From Clostridiales bacterium (lineage in GTDB: Bacteria > Bacillota > Clostridia > Oscillospirales > Oscillospiraceae), in assembly GCA_022786995.1 (NCBI GenBank), contig JALFUW010000025.1:1-64000 (forward strand): a DNA stretch of 64,000 nt. Reading direction: 5' to 3'. The notes beneath the pieces were generated by a model. It saw only the letters and a list, made by a program, of their open reading frames with translations. It was not told the origin of the DNA and ran no database searches. Below, in pieces: positions 60,085-64,000 of the stretch. How positions within the stretch are numbered: position 1 is the first letter of the stretch; each line of letters begins with the position of its first letter. A program made the translations under genes and the position numbers.

Positions 60085-60948
60085 GTGATTAGTGAAATCA
60101 TTGAAGAATGGATAAAAGGTATTCTGATCGACGGCATCACGGGCAACCTGTCCGGGCTGTTTGACAATGTAAATGCCAAAGTCGGAGAAATCGCCGCCGA
60201 TGTGGGAGCCACCCCGCAGGCGTGGAACAGCGGCATTTTCAATATGCTGCAAAACCTGTCCGAAACGGTGGTGCTGCCCATTGCAGCGGCCATCCTTGCC
60301 TGTGTCATGTGCATGGAGCTGATACAGATGATAACCGAGAAAAACAATATGCACGACTTTGACAGCTCTATGTTCTTCCGCTGGATTTTCAAGTCTGCGT
60401 TTGCCATTCTTATTGTCAGCAACACATGGAACATCGTCATGGGCATCTTTGACGCCACCCAAAACGTCGTCAACCAAAGCGCCGGTGTGATTATCGGGGA
60501 AACGTCCGTGGACTTTAACAGCCTGATACCTGACCTTGAAAGCCAGTTGGAGGCTATGAGCGTGGGCGGACTTCTGGGCCTGTGGTTCCAGACCCTTGTG
60601 GTGGGCCTTACCATGAACATCCTCGCCATCTGCATTTTCCTTGTGACCTACGGGCGTATGATTGAAATTTACGTCGTGACCTCGTTAGGGCCTATCCCCC
60701 TTGCCACCATGGGAAACAGCGAATGGCGCGGCATGGGCCAGAACTACTTGAAATCCCTGCTGGCGCTGGGCTTCCAAGCCTTTTTAATCATGGTTGTTGT
60801 CGGTATCTATGCGGTGCTGATACAGAACATTGCTTCCGCTTCTGACATATCCGGCGCAATCTGGGGCTGCATGGGCTACACAGTGCTTCTGTGCTTCTGC
60901 CTGTTCAAGACCGGCAGCATCAGCAAATCCGTGTTCTCGGCGCATTAA
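60085..60948 (+). CDS. VirB6/TrbL-like conjugation membrane protein
   Basis: Polytopic; position between Maff2 and PrgI genes. Confidence 0.78.
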   Translation: MISEIIEEWIKGILIDGITGNLSGLFDNVNAKVGEIAADVGATPQAWNSGIFNMLQNLSETVVLPIAAAILACVMCMELIQMITEKNNMHDFDSSMFFRWIFKSAFAILIVSNTWNIVMGIFDATQNVVNQSAGVIIGETSVDFNSLIPDLESQLEAMSVGGLLGLWFQTLVVGLTMNILAICIFLVTYGRMIEIYVVTSLGPIPLATMGNSEWRGMGQNYLKSLLALGFQAFLIMVVVGIYAVLIQNIASASDISGAIWGCMGYTVLLCFCLFKTGSISKSVFSAH

Positions 60949-60965
60949 CAGAAAGGAGGTGCCAG

Positions 60966-61388
60966 ATGGCTTATGTAACTGTCCCCAAGGACTTAACCCA
61001 TGTGAAATCCAAGGTTGTGTTTGGCCTTACCAAACGGCAACTGATCTGTTTTGGCGGGGCGCTGCTGGTAGGCGTCCCGTTATACTTTCTCACCCGTGAC
61101 TATCTCTCCACCAGTGCGGCGGCCCTGCTCATGGTATTTATCATGCTGCCGGGCTTTTTGCTTGCCATGTATGAGCGTCACGGCCAGCCCCTTGAAGTGG
61201 TGGTAATGCAGATGATTCAGTGCTGCTTCCTCCGTCCCAAGGAGCGCCCCTACCAGACCAACAACGCCTATGCCGCCCTTATGCGGCAGCATCAAATGGA
61301 ACAGGAGGTAAAGGCCATTGTCCAAAAAAGAAATCCCAAAAGAACCAGAAAAAACAAAGCTGACCCGCGCCCAGCGAAAAGAAATTGA
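60966..61388 (+). CDS. PrgI-family (VirB3-like) protein
   Basis: MAYVTVPKDLTHVKSKVVFGLTKRQLICFGGALLVGVPLYFL; immediately before virB4. Confidence 0.85.
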   Translation: MAYVTVPKDLTHVKSKVVFGLTKRQLICFGGALLVGVPLYFLTRDYLSTSAAALLMVFIMLPGFLLAMYERHGQPLEVVVMQMIQCCFLRPKERPYQTNNAYAALMRQHQMEQEVKAIVQKRNPKRTRKNKADPRPAKRN

Positions 61389-63717
61389 GGCGGTGATCCG
61401 CAAGTACAAGGGCGACGGCAAGCCCCATACGGCGCAGGCCACCATCCCCTATGAGGCCATGTACCCGGACGGCGTGTGCCGCCTGACGAAAAACACCTTT
61501 TCCAAGTGCATTGCCTTTGAGGACATCAGCTATCAGCTCGCCCAGCCGGACACCAAGACGGCCATCTTTGAACATCTTTGCGACCTCTACAACTATGTGG
61601 ACGCCTCTATCCACGTCCAGTTTTCGTTCCTGAACCGCAGGGTTGACCCGGTGCAGTACGCCAAGAGCTTTGAGATCGCGCCGCAGGGGGACGACTTCGA
61701 CGACATCCGGGCCGAGTACACCGGCATCCTGCAAAAGCAGCTTGCAAACGGCAACAACGGCATCGTCAAGACCAAGTACCTGACGTTCACCATTGAGGCC
61801 GATAGCCCGAAATCCGCAAGGGCCAGGCTGAACCGCATCGGCCTTGACCTTTTAGGTTATTTCAAGACGATGGGAGCTGTGGCCCATGTGATGAACGGCA
61901 AAGAACGGCTTGCGGTGCTGCATGGGGTGTTCCACCCGGACGGGGAGCTGTTCAATTTTGACTGGAAGTGGATGACCCCCTCCGGCCTTTCCACCAAGGA
62001 CTTTATCGCCCCGTCCTCCCTGTGCTTCGGCAATGCAAAAACCTTTGGCATGGGCGGCAAATACGGCGCGGTAAGTTTTTTGCAAATCCTCGCCCCGGAA
62101 CTGTCGGATGAAATGCTGGCGGATTTTCTCAATACGGACAGCGGCATTTTGGTGAACCTCCATGTGCAGGCCATCGACCAGACGGAGGCCATTAAGACCA
62201 TCAAGCGCAAGATCACCGACCTTGACGCCATGAAGATACAGGAGCAGAAAAAGGCCGTCCGCAGCGGCTACGATATGGACATACTGCCCAGCGACCTTGC
62301 CACCTATGGGGAGGACGCCAAAAAGCTGCTGACCAAATTGCAGACCCGCAACGAGCGTCTTTTCATGCTGACGTTTCTTGTGCTGAACGTGGCCGATACC
62401 AAACAGAAGTTGAGCAACGATGTGTTTCAGGCCGCCGGTGTGGCACAGAAATACAACTGTTCCCTTGTCCGTCTGGACTACCAGCAGGAACAGGGCCTTG
62501 TGAGCAGCCTGCCGCTGGGCGTCAACCAGATCAAAATTCAGCGGGGCCTTACCACTTCCAGCGTGGCTGTGTTCGTGCCGTTTGTGACGCAGGAGCTTTT
62601 TCAGGGCGGCGCAGCCATGTATTACGGCGTCAACGCCAAGTCCCACAACATGATTATGCTGGACAGGAAACAGGCCCGGTGTCCCAACGGTTTGAAATTA
62701 GGCACCCCCGGCAGCGGCAAGTCCATGAGCTGTAAATCCGAGATCGTCAGTGTGTTCTTAACGACGCCTGACGATATTTTTATCTCCGACCCGGAGGCTG
62801 AATACTATCCGCTGGTGAAGCGGCTTCATGGACAGGTTATCCGGCTGTCCCCCACAAGCAAGGACTATGTGAATCCGCTGGACATTAACCTGAACTATTC
62901 CGAGGACGATAACCCGCTGGCCCTGAAATCCGACTTTGTGCTGTCGTTCTGCGAGCTGGTCATGGGCGGCAAGAACGGGCTGGAACCCATTGAAAAGACA
63001 GTGATTGACCGGGCCGTGCGGGTGATCTACCGTCCCTATCTGGCAGACCCCCGCCCGGAAAATATGCCGATTCTGTCCGACCTCCACAAAGCGTTGTTAG
63101 ATCAGCACGTCCCGGAGGCTGACCGTGTGGCGCAGGCCCTTGACCTGTATGTGTCCGGCTCCCTGAATGTCTTTAACCACCGTACCAACGTGGACATCGG
63201 CAACCGGCTTGTGGCCTTTGACATCAAGGAGCTGGGCAAGCAGCTCAAAAAGCTGGGGATGCTCATTGTCCAAGACCAGATTTGGGGTCGCGTCACCGCC
63301 AACCGCAGCCAGGGCAAGGCCACATGGTACTTTGCCGACGAGTTCCACTTGCTTCTGAAAGAGGAACAGACGGCGGCCTATTCCGCTGAAATCTGGAAGC
63401 GTTTCAGGAAATGGGGCGGTATCCCCACCGGCGCGACGCAGAACGTGAAAGACCTGCTTTCCTCCCCGGAGATCGAAAACATTCTGGAAAACAGCGATTT
63501 TATTACGCTGCTCAATCAGGCGTCCGGGGACAGAAAAATTCTTGCGGAACGGCTCAACCTGTCCGCAGACCAGCAGAAGTACATCGACAATTCCGAACCC
63601 GGCGAGGGCCTTTTGATCTTTGAAAATGTGGTGCTACCCTTTACCAACCCGATCCCCCACAACACCCAGCTCTACAAGATTATGACGACCCGGTTAAGCG
63701 AGGTGGTAAGCCAATGA
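61318..63717 (+). CDS. VirB4-like conjugation ATPase
   Basis: GTPGSGKSMSCKSEIVSVFL (Walker A), ATWYFADEFHLLLKEEQTAAYSAEIWKRFRKWGGIPTGATQNV; TTG start overlapping prgI. Confidence 0.93.
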   Translation: MSKKEIPKEPEKTKLTRAQRKEIEAVIRKYKGDGKPHTAQATIPYEAMYPDGVCRLTKNTFSKCIAFEDISYQLAQPDTKTAIFEHLCDLYNYVDASIHVQFSFLNRRVDPVQYAKSFEIAPQGDDFDDIRAEYTGILQKQLANGNNGIVKTKYLTFTIEADSPKSARARLNRIGLDLLGYFKTMGAVAHVMNGKERLAVLHGVFHPDGELFNFDWKWMTPSGLSTKDFIAPSSLCFGNAKTFGMGGKYGAVSFLQILAPELSDEMLADFLNTDSGILVNLHVQAIDQTEAIKTIKRKITDLDAMKIQEQKKAVRSGYDMDILPSDLATYGEDAKKLLTKLQTRNERLFMLTFLVLNVADTKQKLSNDVFQAAGVAQKYNCSLVRLDYQQEQGLVSSLPLGVNQIKIQRGLTTSSVAVFVPFVTQELFQGGAAMYYGVNAKSHNMIMLDRKQARCPNGLKLGTPGSGKSMSCKSEIVSVFLTTPDDIFISDPEAEYYPLVKRLHGQVIRLSPTSKDYVNPLDINLNYSEDDNPLALKSDFVLSFCELVMGGKNGLEPIEKTVIDRAVRVIYRPYLADPRPENMPILSDLHKALLDQHVPEADRVAQALDLYVSGSLNVFNHRTNVDIGNRLVAFDIKELGKQLKKLGMLIVQDQIWGRVTANRSQGKATWYFADEFHLLLKEEQTAAYSAEIWKRFRKWGGIPTGATQNVKDLLSSPEIENILENSDFITLLNQASGDRKILAERLNLSADQQKYIDNSEPGEGLLIFENVVLPFTNPIPHNTQLYKIMTTRLSEVVSQ

Positions 63718-63748
63718 CCCCAAAGCACAGCAAAGGAGGTGACGGCCA

Positions 63749-64000
63749 TTGAAAGAGCTGAAAGCAAAGCCAAAGGTGACACAGGCCATGACCCGCGATG
63801 GCCTGACGCTGGAAAATCAGGCCACCGGCGAGGTTGAGAACATTTCCAGCCGGGAGGCCGAACAGGACTATACCCCGGAGGCTGGCGGCACAGCGGAAAA
63901 GCTGCTGGAACGGGCCGACGATGCCCATGACCGGCACAAGGCTAAAAAGTCCGCAAAGCAGGCAGCGGCCACCACAGCCGAGGGGGACGCCGCCCTGCAC
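63749..64000 (+). CDS. Conserved ICE protein, N-terminal part (truncated by window)
   Basis: TTG start after AAAGGAGG; LKELKAKPKVTQAMTRDGLTLENQATGEVENISSREAEQDYTPEAGGTAEKLLERADDAHDRHKAKKSAKQ open to the window end; follows virB4. Confidence 0.7.
   Translation, partial: MKELKAKPKVTQAMTRDGLTLENQATGEVENISSREAEQDYTPEAGGTAEKLLERADDAHDRHKAKKSAKQAAATTAEGDAALH

Larger units (their letters stand above)
55906..64000 (+). mobile_element. Left part of a Tn1549-like ICE (continues past window)
   Basis: Loss of cotJC homology near 55906, then DUF6017-like, PcfB, VirD4, Maff2, VirB6/TrbL, PrgI and VirB4 genes on one strand. Boundary is approximate. Confidence 0.8.

Noticed and set aside
55906-64000. Phage or defence island interpretation
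   Set aside because: Gene set (VirD4, VirB4, PrgI, Maff2, PcfB) is a conjugation module; no capsid, restriction, toxin-antitoxin or CRISPR genes within the window.

Overview
The window is a gene-dense chromosomal segment of a spore-forming Firmicute, probably Clostridia/Oscillospirales-like (inferred from gene content and codon usage only). Its last ~8 kb is the left part of an integrative conjugative element (ICE). Core content, left to right: amt and glnN (-) divergent from glnA and an ANTAR regulator (+); asp23/nusB/tsaD-like/xseA/xseB/ispA; DAHP synthase; a 5'-nucleotidase; a GH25 lysozyme; the complete spoIIIAA-AH operon; T-box-valS; spoIIAA-spoIIAB-sigF; pcrA; yunB; ligA; yqfC-yqfD-phoH-ybeY-era-yqzL-recO-mutS2; HPr; uvrC-rsmD-coaD; two Xer-type recombinases; pfkA; tRNA-Leu; coaX-panT-like and coaBC; radA; cwlD; cotJAB-cotJC. 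Main second-look items: (1) two 167-bp palindromic, TA-bounded MITE-like elements (26073-26239 and 49819-49985) that are homologous in opposite orientation, with compensatory stem changes; (2) a cotJA-cotJB fusion followed by a cotJC that loses homology where the ICE begins (~55.9 kb); (3) a repeat-rich non-coding island (47.2-48.0 kb) with two 10-6-10 dyads, related by a compensatory change, just upstream of a tyrosine recombinase gene; (4) a divergent two-glutamine-synthetase locus with near-consensus promoters, a 16-bp palindrome filling one promoter spacer, leader hairpins, and an ANTAR protein with a degenerate receiver domain; (5) several structured non-coding elements. I saw no CRISPR array, rRNA or recognisable dedicated defence system. 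All product calls come from reading the translations, without database searches.
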